The notes below the pieces were generated by a model. The model was given only the letters and a program-made list of their open reading frames with translations. It ran no database searches and was not told the DNA's origin. Made by a program: the position numbers and the translations under genes. Shown here piece by piece: positions 1-5,967 of a stretch of DNA of 6,565 nt (its first letter is position 1; every line of letters begins with the position of its first letter). Location: contig URQR01000118.1 in the NCBI GenBank assembly GCA_900550065.1, positions 1-6,565 on the forward strand. Direction: 5' to 3'. The DNA is from an uncultured Eubacteriales bacterium (lineage in GTDB: Bacteria; Bacillota; Clostridia; UBA1381; UMGS1253).

Positions 1-2528
1 CCGCGCTGTGCGCTCGTCGTATACGCGCCATAAATAGGCTGCATATTCACAGTGGCGACGCCAAATGCGTCCGTACTGCTAAAGCTGCTCAGCGTAGCTT
101 TCTGGTTCAGCGGCTGATCCGCCGTCAGGCCAGGGTTTAAAATTACGGTATTGTGCCCCTCGCCACGGTTACGGTAGTACGCCCACCGGCTCTTTTCCGT
201 GTTGGAGGAATTAAAATAATTAGATAGGTTATAATTGTCCCCGCCAAGGTCGACCGCCCAACGTACGCCCTGCGATTCATAGATAAAGTTGCCTGCGTCG
301 ATTTGTCCGTGATTAATTCCATTTAGTCCGCCGTGCAGACCCGCATAGGCGCTGTGCGGCGCAAAATAGCTGCTACGGAAGGTCGCTACTTCAATATCAC
401 GGAATTTAAAGTCCGTATCAAGCCCGGAAACGCCGCTGATCACCGACGGGTCAAACCAGAGAATGTCCTTGACCTCCGGCTTAAAGCCCTGCTGCGTAAT
501 TTGATAGTATCGATAGCTCGCAATTGTAGAGTCGCTAAACTGCGTACCTAAGAAAAAGAGCTCCGGCGCACCAATCTTCGACTCGCCCGCGTCGTGCAGG
601 TTAAACGTATTTGCCAGCCCCGTCATACCAATCGGGAAATAGCCCGTTTTACTGATTCCCGGCGTATTTAAATAGCCGTAATCGCTCCCTGTCGCCGACA
701 GCAGAGTGGAAAAATACATCGTCATATACTGAACGGTATAGTGCCAGTACCCCGGCCCTTCATACCATGCACCGTCCGGCGCGAAGTGCGCAAGGCACTT
801 TTCCGCCCGGCGCAGCCCAGTCTCCAGCAGGCCGGCACACAGCGTCTCATACGCCGCCTCGTCGCCGATTGCAAGCGCACCCATAGCAACGCCACCGTTG
901 CACACCATACTCCAGTTATTGTCAGTCGTCGCCCACCAGTCGGATACGCCGACGCCGTTGTACGCGTCCCGCGCCTCGTTTAGCCCGTACGACACCATTT
1001 TAGACCGAATCAACTCCGCCTGTTCGCTCGTCCAATAATCGTAGAGCCAGTCATACGCAATGGCAAAGCCGCCGATGATGGCTGAAGTGTCAAGAAAATG
1101 CTTCGGATTCCAATCGGGCCATGAAGCAGCATTCTGTATCTCGTCGTAGACGCGCTGTGCATACTTTTCCTCCCCGTCAATGCAATAAGCAAAGGCGCAG
1201 GTCATAATATTAGCCTGTACCGTGTTTGCACTCGACAGCCGCAGCTCGTCCGCGTCCTCATAGGACGGGTACGTTGTGCTCGCCGCCAGCGTATCCGCCG
1301 ATGCCTTCACGCGCGTATACCAAGCCGAAAGCGTTGGGTCTGTTTTACATGCTGTCTTTAAGTAATTCATCCGCTCTGCATCAACCAAAATACGCGGATG
1401 CGCCTGATTCGGGTTCGTCTGCTTTAAGTTTGCGATAAGCTCCTCACCGAGCGGGCGCGCATAGCTTCCTTTTTCGTAAGACATAACGATGCTGACCGAC
1501 ACAGTGCACGCTAAATCGTTATAAAGCCGTAGCCGCAGCGTATCGCCTGCCTCGAGCTGCGTAATCGTGATTGGGACGCTGACCGGCGCTATCTGCTGGG
1601 GTGCAAGCTGTGTCAGACTCCCCTTTGCAGACTGTAATAAAACATCTCCCCTGTACAATTCCGCTTTCATAACAACGGACTGCGCCTGATCGGTCACATT
1701 GCGGACCTGCGCTCCAGCCGTTAGCTCGCCCGGATATAAATCCGTGATTGGGCGGCTGATTGTACCAATTTGTTTTGTAAGCGTATACCCTGTTACAATA
1801 AACCGCGCGTCAGCCGCGAAATCCGACTGCATAGATATATCGTCAAGCAGCATCTTAACCGTATTGCCCGCCGTCTTGCCGACATATAGCTGGTACCGAA
1901 GGCTCGCTTTCGCAAAATTGTAACCCTCTAACTTACTGCTGATACTGCGGATATTTTCCGCCCGCGCTTTTTGCACGCCGTCCCGGTAGGCCGTTACCGT
2001 CTGGTTGGCAATATCCATAACAATTTGTATCGTCATCCATTGTTCTGTGTCCACCGTTTCTGTCACAGCTGCGGCCTGCATGTCCGTCAAATACTTTACC
2101 TGTGTGTTAGAAATAGAAAACAGATTTAAACTGCCTAGGCCAGCATTGGCGTTTGTATCCCGCAGGATTAGGTTCATACTGCCCTGATTTTTGTTTTCCA
2201 TTTTGATACGGAAGGATAAAATCGTTTTACCCGAAAAATCGTAGGCGCTGCTTTGGATGTAAGAATCATTTGTCGTTTGAGACGCGCCGGCATAGCTCAG
2301 GCTTGCTTTGAATACTTGATTCGTACCCTCTGTTACGACCTCCATACTGCACCCTTCTTTGCTCACCACGCTCCACGGCGAACCGCTGCCGCCAAACGGC
2401 CCGGGCGCATAGGCCTCAAAGTCCTCTTGCAGCTGAATTGCCTCCGCCGCAAGGACAGGCGCCGCCACCTGTGGTACCAGCATTGTAGCAAGCATCACCG
2501 CCACAAGCAGCCAAGATACTTTTTTCAT
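1..2528 (-). CDS. Secreted heparinase II/III-family polysaccharide lyase (C-terminus beyond window)
   Basis: This is an open frame of 842 visible codons with no stop, running off the left edge. Residues 1-27 are a signal peptide: KK, a hydrophobic core (LLVAVMLATMLV), then a VLA|A-type cleavage site. Residues ~32-235 look like a concanavalin/LamG-type jelly roll (starting EDFEAYAPG, ending LLDDISM). Residues ~238-350 look like a second beta-sandwich. From ~355 the heparinase II/III fold starts (HPRILVDAERMNYL at ~377-389). The lyase motifs follow: NNW (537-539), EGPGYWHY (590-597) and NHGQIDAGNF (~739-748). By family knowledge (PL12-like Asn/Tyr/His), Asn538, Tyr594 and His740 are the probable catalytic set, which would cleave uronic-acid polysaccharides by beta-elimination outside the cell. 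The substrate cannot be read from sequence. Two in-frame ATGs lie in tandem (2529-2531 and 2526-2528). The second is chosen because it sits 7 nt from GGAGG; the first is only 4 nt away. The gene has its own promoter and is separated from dut by a terminator. Confidence 0.85.
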   Translation of the reverse strand, partial: MKKVSWLLVAVMLATMLVPQVAAPVLAAEAIQLQEDFEAYAPGPFGGSGSPWSVVSKEGCSMEVVTEGTNQVFKASLSYAGASQTTNDSYIQSSAYDFSGKTILSFRIKMENKNQGSMNLILRDTNANAGLGSLNLFSISNTQVKYLTDMQAAAVTETVDTEQWMTIQIVMDIANQTVTAYRDGVQKARAENIRSISSKLEGYNFAKASLRYQLYVGKTAGNTVKMLLDDISMQSDFAADARFIVTGYTLTKQIGTISRPITDLYPGELTAGAQVRNVTDQAQSVVMKAELYRGDVLLQSAKGSLTQLAPQQIAPVSVPITITQLEAGDTLRLRLYNDLACTVSVSIVMSYEKGSYARPLGEELIANLKQTNPNQAHPRILVDAERMNYLKTACKTDPTLSAWYTRVKASADTLAASTTYPSYEDADELRLSSANTVQANIMTCAFAYCIDGEEKYAQRVYDEIQNAASWPDWNPKHFLDTSAIIGGFAIAYDWLYDYWTSEQAELIRSKMVSYGLNEARDAYNGVGVSDWWATTDNNWSMVCNGGVAMGALAIGDEAAYETLCAGLLETGLRRAEKCLAHFAPDGAWYEGPGYWHYTVQYMTMYFSTLLSATGSDYGYLNTPGISKTGYFPIGMTGLANTFNLHDAGESKIGAPELFFLGTQFSDSTIASYRYYQITQQGFKPEVKDILWFDPSVISGVSGLDTDFKFRDIEVATFRSSYFAPHSAYAGLHGGLNGINHGQIDAGNFIYESQGVRWAVDLGGDNYNLSNYFNSSNTEKSRWAYYRNRGEGHNTVILNPGLTADQPLNQKATLSSFSSTDAFGVATVNMQPIYGAYTTSAQR

Positions 2529-2535
2529 CATAATT

Positions 2536-2540
2536 CCTCC
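2536..2540 (-). promoter_or_regulatory. Ribosome binding site of the heparinase-family gene
   Basis: A perfect GGAGG lies 7 nt before the ATG at 2526-2528 and 4 nt before the alternative ATG at 2529-2531. The spacing favours the downstream ATG. Confidence 0.8.
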
Positions 2541-2590
2541 TTTTATTGTTTGTATGTATTGTATTTATTGTTATTTTTAACATTTTCAGG

Positions 2591-2614
2591 AACAGTATAA
2601 CAAATAACACTGTT
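2591..2614 (-). promoter_or_regulatory. Imperfect inverted repeat overlapping the heparinase promoter (candidate operator)
   Basis: AACAGT and ACTGTT form a perfect 6-bp dyad at the ends of a 24-bp segment. Extended to 10-bp arms it still matches at 8 of 10 positions. The dyad covers the -10 hexamer and part of the -35/-10 spacer of the proposed promoter, where a repressor would be expected to bind. The regulator is not identifiable, and the site does not match a cre (CcpA) consensus. Confidence 0.4.
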
Positions 2615-2622
2615 AAATACAA
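2594..2622 (-). promoter_or_regulatory. Sigma-A-type promoter for the heparinase-family gene
   Basis: On the minus strand TTGTAT (2617-2622) is followed 17 bp later by TATACT (2594-2599), which is one mismatch from TATAAT. The predicted start site falls near 2587, giving an AT-rich 5' UTR of about 60 nt with no obvious structure before the GGAGG. The placement beyond the terminator of the preceding operon supports independent transcription. The -35 is only a half match, which would suit an activated or weak promoter. Confidence 0.6.
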
Positions 2623-2690
2623 CCAATTTATACATTTTTTTAAATTAATTCATCGACAATTTTTTCACTTCCCATTCGTCTATCCGCAAT

Positions 2691-2718
2691 AAAAAAAGCA
2701 GGGCGTTTGCCCTGCTTT
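2691..2718 (-). terminator. Rho-independent terminator of the nrdD-nrdG-dut operon
   Basis: A perfect 10-bp stem (AAAGCAGGGC / GCCCTGCTTT, arms 2695-2704 and 2709-2718) encloses a 4-nt loop. On the minus strand the stem is followed by an uninterrupted T run ending at 2691. It lies 11 bp past the dut stop. The plus-strand exit (GCATAATT) has no T tract, so it works mainly in the minus direction. Confidence 0.9.
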
Positions 2719-2729
2719 GCATAATTAAT

Positions 2730-3221
2730 TTATTTTGTCGTACTGCCGAAGCCGCCGTTGCGTATCGCCGTCACCTCGTCGTCGTACGTAACGCCATATT
2801 CGACGAAAATCCCCTGCATAAAGCCCTCCCCTTGCTTGATAGAGAGCGTTTTTCCCTCGTTTGAGTCGTTCGTGATTTTCGCAAAAATATGGCCTTCGTT
2901 GTCAGAATGATAGTAATCGCTGTCAATGATTCCGACCGTGTTATTCATCTGCAGCCGGAACTTAAAGCCCAAGCCGCTGCGCGGGTAGAGTTTTAAAACC
3001 CATCCCTCGTCAATTTTTACGCGGATTCCCGTTGCAAGCTTAATTGTCTCGCCCGGTGCAAGCGTAAAGTCGATGGGCGAAAAGAAGTCGTAACCCGCGG
3101 AACCGGTCGTCGCGCGCTTTGGAAGCTGAATCGACTCATACACCTCTGCTGCGTTATGCCCCTCAAAGTCCGCCAAAAACTGTTCTTTGCTCACTTTATA
3201 AAACTGTGCAACCTGTTTCAT
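2730..3221 (-). CDS. dut: dUTP diphosphatase (trimeric dUTPase)
   Basis: This enzyme hydrolyses dUTP to dUMP and pyrophosphate, keeping uracil out of DNA and supplying dUMP for thymidylate synthesis in the cytoplasm. All five trimeric dUTPase motifs are visible in the 163 residues: I, ATTGSAGYD (37-45); II, PRSGLG (80-85); III, TVGIIDSDYY (95-104, with the general-base Asp100); IV, QGEGFMQ (130-136); and V, the C-terminal lid RNGGFGSTTK (154-163). It is slightly longer than the ~145-residue bacterial norm because of an N-terminal extension of about 30 residues and an insertion after motif III (HSDNEG instead of the usual RG), a form I associate with clostridial enzymes. The start is supported by AAGGAG at 3229-3234, 7 nt from the ATG. 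It lies 15 bp after nrdG and just before the terminator, so it is the last gene of a dNTP-supply operon. Confidence 0.95.
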   Translation of the reverse strand: MKQVAQFYKVSKEQFLADFEGHNAAEVYESIQLPKRATTGSAGYDFFSPIDFTLAPGETIKLATGIRVKIDEGWVLKLYPRSGLGFKFRLQMNNTVGIIDSDYYHSDNEGHIFAKITNDSNEGKTLSIKQGEGFMQGIFVEYGVTYDDEVTAIRNGGFGSTTK

Positions 3222-3228
3222 CCTTTTT

Positions 3229-3234
3229 CTCCTT
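3229..3234 (-). promoter_or_regulatory. Ribosome binding site of dut
   Basis: AAGGAG is located in the 15-bp gap between the nrdG stop (TAG, 3237-3239) and the dut ATG, with 7-nt spacing. It fixes the dut start. Confidence 0.8.
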
Positions 3235-3236
3235 CT

Positions 3237-3728
3237 CTAATTGCAATATAGCACAATTTCGCCAATCGCGCGCGTTTTCTGTACGTCAATCACCTTTTGG
3301 TTCGCGCTTCCGCGCCAATGCAGCTTTGTGTCTTTTTGCGTTTCAATAAATTTTCCGTCGACAAGCACGTCCACCTTGTCCATAAACGGCAGACTGCTCA
3401 CCTCACTATAGTCATAGCCGGTATATACCCAAACCGTCTTGTTCGGAAATTTTTCCTTTATCTCATAAATGAGCGCGCCGACCTCGTCCCGGTTTTTTTG
3501 ATGCAAAGGGTCGCCGCCGGAAAACGTCACGCCCGATATGTACGGCTTTGCAAGCTCGCCGAACAATTCCTCCTTTGCCGCTGCGTCAAACGGCAGTCCA
3601 TCGTCGATGTCCCACGTCACCGGATTGTGGCACCCCGGACAGTGGTGCTCACAGCCCGCGACCCAAAGCACCGCGCGCAGCCCGCTGCCGTTTTTCATAT
3701 CGTCTTTCGTTATGTCATGATACCGCAT
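3237..3728 (-). CDS. nrdG: Anaerobic ribonucleotide reductase activating protein (radical SAM)
   Basis: NrdG uses a [4Fe-4S] cluster and S-adenosylmethionine to generate a 5'-deoxyadenosyl radical that abstracts hydrogen from the C-terminal glycine of NrdD, making the active glycyl radical. The radical-SAM signature CX3CX2C is visible as Cys26, Cys30 and Cys33 in GCEHHCPGCHN. The SAM-binding GGDP motif follows at residues 71-74 (TFSGGDPLH). The length of 163 aa is typical for the family. The ATG overlaps the nrdD stop by one base (TAATG at 3730-3726), so translational coupling is likely. A modest AAAGGAAG ribosome binding site lies within the end of nrdD. The pairing with nrdD is the standard arrangement for this two-component enzyme. 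Confidence 0.96.
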   Translation of the reverse strand: MRYHDITKDDMKNGSGLRAVLWVAGCEHHCPGCHNPVTWDIDDGLPFDAAAKEELFGELAKPYISGVTFSGGDPLHQKNRDEVGALIYEIKEKFPNKTVWVYTGYDYSEVSSLPFMDKVDVLVDGKFIETQKDTKLHWRGSANQKVIDVQKTRAIGEIVLYCN

Positions 3729-5803
3729 TACATGCTCTTCCTTTCGCTGATTTCCGCCATTTTCGCCGCGTTCAGGCGCGTGTCGCCCTTGACGCGCGAA
3801 TAGGATAAATATCCGTTCATCCGGTCAATTTTTGTCAGATTGCTGCTCCCGCATTTCGGACATACATCCATCTCCAGCTCCTGATGGCCACAGTCGTCGC
3901 AGTAGGCCAAAGACAAATTGACCCCCTCATAGAAGCCCATATCCATCGCGCGGTGAATCAGCGTTTTAACCGCTTCTGTATTATAGTCAATCGGATACTT
4001 TACATATTGAATTTTACCGCCGTTTAACAAATCCCAAAACCGTTTTTCAAGGTCTTGCTTCTGGATTGGCGTAATATCCTCCGCGACATGACAGTGGAAG
4101 CTGTTCGACACGTATTCGCGGTCTGACACGTTTTCAATAATACCATATTTTTTGCGGAACTGTGTTACCTGCAAGCCGCACAGACTCTCCGCCGGCGTGC
4201 CATAAATTGCATACAGTCTGCCGTCCGCCTTTTTATATTCGTTAATCTTCTGATTAATATGCTCCATGACTTCAATTGCAAACTGACCGTCCTCTGCAAT
4301 CGACTTCTTATTGTGCAACTGCTGCAACTCATTGAGCGCCGTAATCCCAAAGGATGCCGTCGCCGCGTCAAGCAGCGGCTTAATCTTATCGTGAATACCG
4401 AGGTGGCCGCCGTAAAACCCGCCTTCGCAGTACGCGAGCGGATTCGTCGACGCCCGCATTTCGCCGAGATAGTCATACGTCCGTAAATGAAGCTGACGAA
4501 TCAGCTCCAAATAATAGTCGAGCACCTCGAAAAAGGGCTTGCTGTCCATCTTCGCCTTCATGTAAATCATCGGCAGATGCAGGCTGACCGCACCGATATT
4601 GAACCGTCCAATGAACACGGGCACATCGTTCTCATCCGCCGGCTCAAGGCCGCCGCGCTCGTACCACGGCGACAAAAACGCCCGGCACCCCATGGGGCTG
4701 ATGACCTTGCCATATTTTTTATACATCGACGCAACATACCCCTCACCCGTCAGACTGAGCCAGTCGGGGTACATCGTCTTTGCGCTGCACGCAACGCCTG
4801 CCTCGAACACATCCTCAAGCTCGCCGCCCGGCCCGTGCAGCTTTTCGTCATACAAAAACACAATTTTCGGGAACAGTACCGGCTTTTTGCACTCTTTTTT
4901 GCCCTGACCGCCCGCATGTACCTTTAAAATCGACTTTGCAGCAAGCTTTGCAAACCGCTCTTTCCCCAAGCCGAGCGTCACCGTAATAAACGGGTAGTCG
5001 CCGCGGCTCGACGCAACGGTGTTGAATTTGTACTCCCATCCCTGAAACCCCTGCTCAAAGTCGGTCGTCACATCCAAGGTCGCCTCTCGCTCCGCCGCTT
5101 CCTCGCTCAGGCCCATACCGATATAGCGCGCATACTGCGCCTGATACGTCTTTTCCGCGTATGGCTCCAATATCTCATCGACCTGCGGTACAGTAAATCC
5201 GCCGTACTGCTGACTCGCCGCCGACAAAACAATATCGCCGATGACATCGAACGCCACATCGAGCGTTTTCGGCTCGTTGTACCACAGATTCCCCATCTCA
5301 AATCCGCCCGCAAGCACACTCTTTACGTCAAACAGACAGCAGTTCATCGTGTCGCGCCGCGCGGACATATCGTGTACATAAATATAGCCGTCCCGGCACG
5401 CCTGCAGCTCCTCTGTCGTCAGGAAAAACTTCTGATATAACTCTTTATTGAGCTGGTTAAAAATAAGCGAACGCTTCGTCGAGACGAGCGCGCTGTCCGA
5501 ATTAGAGTTTTCCTTATCACCGATATACATAATCGACTGGCTCTTTTTGTACACCTCGTCGAGCATATGTACAAAATCCTGCTTATAATTGCGGTAGTCG
5601 CGGTAGCTTTTCGCAACGATGGGATTTACTTCTTCAAGCGCGCTCTCCACGATATTGTGCATCTCGCTGATATGCACCTCCGGCTTATTCATCTCCTGCA
5701 CGCGCCTCGTCACAAACTCACAGATAAACTGAAGGTCCTCTTCAGTAAATTTTACAAGTGCGCGGTACGCCGATTTATTCACTGCTACGACAACCTTCTG
5801 CAC
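3728..5803 (-). CDS. nrdD: Anaerobic (class III) ribonucleoside-triphosphate reductase
   Basis: NrdD reduces ribonucleoside triphosphates to dNTPs without oxygen, using a glycyl radical installed by NrdG. Counting from the GTG at 5803 (691 aa): residues 1-70 are most of an ATP-cone allosteric domain, ending VAKSYRDYRNYK. Cys155/Cys156 lie in MNCCLFDV. The finger-loop thiyl cysteine is Cys373 in SPMGCRAFLSPW; the Met two residues earlier resembles formate-using NrdDs. NIGAVSLHLPM (402-412) is a conserved barrel motif. The C-terminal zinc site is Cys635, Cys638, Cys648 and Cys651, and the glycyl radical is Gly673 in RVKGDTRLNA. The catalytic part looks intact. The oddity is the start: GTG 5803 is the first canonical start codon in frame, has no good ribosome binding site and cuts off the beginning of the ATP-cone, whose codons continue to at least 5842. 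The true start is therefore uncertain. No NrdR box is visible upstream. Confidence 0.95.
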   Translation of the reverse strand: MQKVVVAVNKSAYRALVKFTEEDLQFICEFVTRRVQEMNKPEVHISEMHNIVESALEEVNPIVAKSYRDYRNYKQDFVHMLDEVYKKSQSIMYIGDKENSNSDSALVSTKRSLIFNQLNKELYQKFFLTTEELQACRDGYIYVHDMSARRDTMNCCLFDVKSVLAGGFEMGNLWYNEPKTLDVAFDVIGDIVLSAASQQYGGFTVPQVDEILEPYAEKTYQAQYARYIGMGLSEEAAEREATLDVTTDFEQGFQGWEYKFNTVASSRGDYPFITVTLGLGKERFAKLAAKSILKVHAGGQGKKECKKPVLFPKIVFLYDEKLHGPGGELEDVFEAGVACSAKTMYPDWLSLTGEGYVASMYKKYGKVISPMGCRAFLSPWYERGGLEPADENDVPVFIGRFNIGAVSLHLPMIYMKAKMDSKPFFEVLDYYLELIRQLHLRTYDYLGEMRASTNPLAYCEGGFYGGHLGIHDKIKPLLDAATASFGITALNELQQLHNKKSIAEDGQFAIEVMEHINQKINEYKKADGRLYAIYGTPAESLCGLQVTQFRKKYGIIENVSDREYVSNSFHCHVAEDITPIQKQDLEKRFWDLLNGGKIQYVKYPIDYNTEAVKTLIHRAMDMGFYEGVNLSLAYCDDCGHQELEMDVCPKCGSSNLTKIDRMNGYLSYSRVKGDTRLNAAKMAEISERKSM

Positions 5804-5842
5804 ATTAAAATTTTCTTTTGTGTTATCCTTTTTGATTACCTT
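5804..5842 (-). other. nrdD: In-frame 5' extension of nrdD encoding the start of the ATP-cone, without a canonical start codon
   Basis: Reading upstream of GTG 5803 in the same frame gives KVIKKDNTKENFN, joining directly to VQKVVVAVNKSA. This matches the ATP-cone opening (V-I-K-R-D-G ... F ... K-I ... A-I), so it derives from nrdD coding sequence. Further upstream are AGT, AAC and then a TAA stop at 5849-5851; no ATG, GTG or TTG occurs between that stop and 5803. Family members normally have Met directly before the K-V-I-K segment, and here that codon is AGT. An ATC (5834-5836) could be a rare start but has no suitably spaced Shine-Dalgarno. Bases 5830-5842 are shared with the degenerate CRISPR repeat. 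Confidence 0.7.
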
Positions 5843-5865
5843 ACTGTTTTATAATTCTATCAAAC
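5830..5865 (-). repeat. Degenerate terminal CRISPR repeat overlapping the nrdD 5' end
   Basis: This unit differs from repeat 1 at seven positions: 7, 10, 11, 14 and 19 in the first part, and 28 and 36 near the end. Decay at the leader-distal end is normal for CRISPR arrays. Here the last 13 bases (GGTAATCAAAA plus two) are at the same time codons for K-V-I-K of the NrdD ATP-cone. Two of the seven differences (28 and 36) are in that shared stretch and are the changes that make it read as NrdD. Confidence 0.82.
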
Positions 5866-5895
5866 TTTCATTAATATATTTATATTTGAAATTTT
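5866..5895 (-). other. Single CRISPR spacer (30 bp)
   Basis: Its 30-bp length is standard for type II-A. It contains just one G and one C, and on the minus strand ends in ATTAATGAAA directly before the terminal repeat. No target can be assigned from the sequence. The composition would also suit native AT-rich DNA upstream of nrdD, so an invader origin is not proven. Confidence 0.75.
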
Positions 5896-5931
5896 GTTTG
5901 ATTCCCTTACTGATTTACAAAGCTCTCAAAC
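5896..5931 (-). repeat. CRISPR repeat 1 (intact, leader-proximal)
   Basis: This 36-bp unit directly abuts the leader. Its ends are perfectly complementary over 6 bp (GTTTGA ... TCAAAC). It is the presumed functional copy that Cas1-Cas2-Csn2 would duplicate during spacer acquisition. Positions 7-14 (GAGCTTTG) are complementary to an octamer in the leader. Confidence 0.88.
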
Positions 5932-5967
5932 CTCAAATTATGTTCTCACCGAGCTTTGCTGTCAGCC
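5932..5967 (-). promoter_or_regulatory. CRISPR leader with ATTTGAG leader-anchoring sequence
   Basis: Just 36 bp separate the csn2 stop from repeat 1. The last seven bases (5932-5938) are ATTTGAG, matching the leader-anchoring sequence that directs Cas1-Cas2 integration in streptococcal type II-A systems. Upstream, CAAAGCTC (5951-5958) is the exact reverse complement of repeat 1 positions 7-14, so the nascent transcript could fold leader onto repeat. The short leader implies that its promoter lies in the end of csn2. Confidence 0.8.

Larger units (their letters stand above)
5830..5931 (-). CRISPR. Minimal type II-A CRISPR array: one intact repeat, one spacer, one degenerate terminal repeat
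   Basis: Two 36-bp units, 5896-5931 and 5830-5865, are separated by exactly 30 bp, the repeat and spacer sizes typical of type II-A arrays. They are identical at 29 of 36 positions. The upstream unit starts GTTTGAGAGC and ends GGGAATCAAAC, with 6-bp terminal inverted repeats (GTTTGA/TCAAAC) as in Cas9-associated repeats. Orientation is set by csn2 upstream, the ATTTGAG leader end and a terminal repeat that is degenerate at the distal end. The array is expressed as pre-crRNA, paired with tracrRNA and loaded on Cas9; neither tracrRNA nor cas9 is in the window. A one-spacer array is at the lower limit of what array finders accept, so it may be unannotated elsewhere. Confidence 0.88.

Noticed and set aside
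2253..2622. Small open frames on both strands around the lyase start, one with Cys/Gly-rich CPCGGG sequence
   Set aside because: They are out-of-frame readings of the lyase signal-peptide region and its promoter; the lyase frame has the ribosome binding site, signal peptide and domain matches.
2623..2690. Possible small gene or RNA between the promoter and the terminator
   Set aside because: It is AT-rich DNA without a start/ribosome-binding-site pair or convincing structure.
3297..5039. Several 60-168 codon frames antisense or shifted inside nrdG and nrdD
   Set aside because: They are shadows of strongly conserved genes in GC-rich codon context; none has a motif or a plausible start signal.
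5800..5967. tracrRNA gene next to the array
   Set aside because: Apart from the repeats themselves, only an 8-nt complement in the leader was found. There is no long anti-repeat or following terminator hairpin, so the tracrRNA probably lies near cas9 outside the window.
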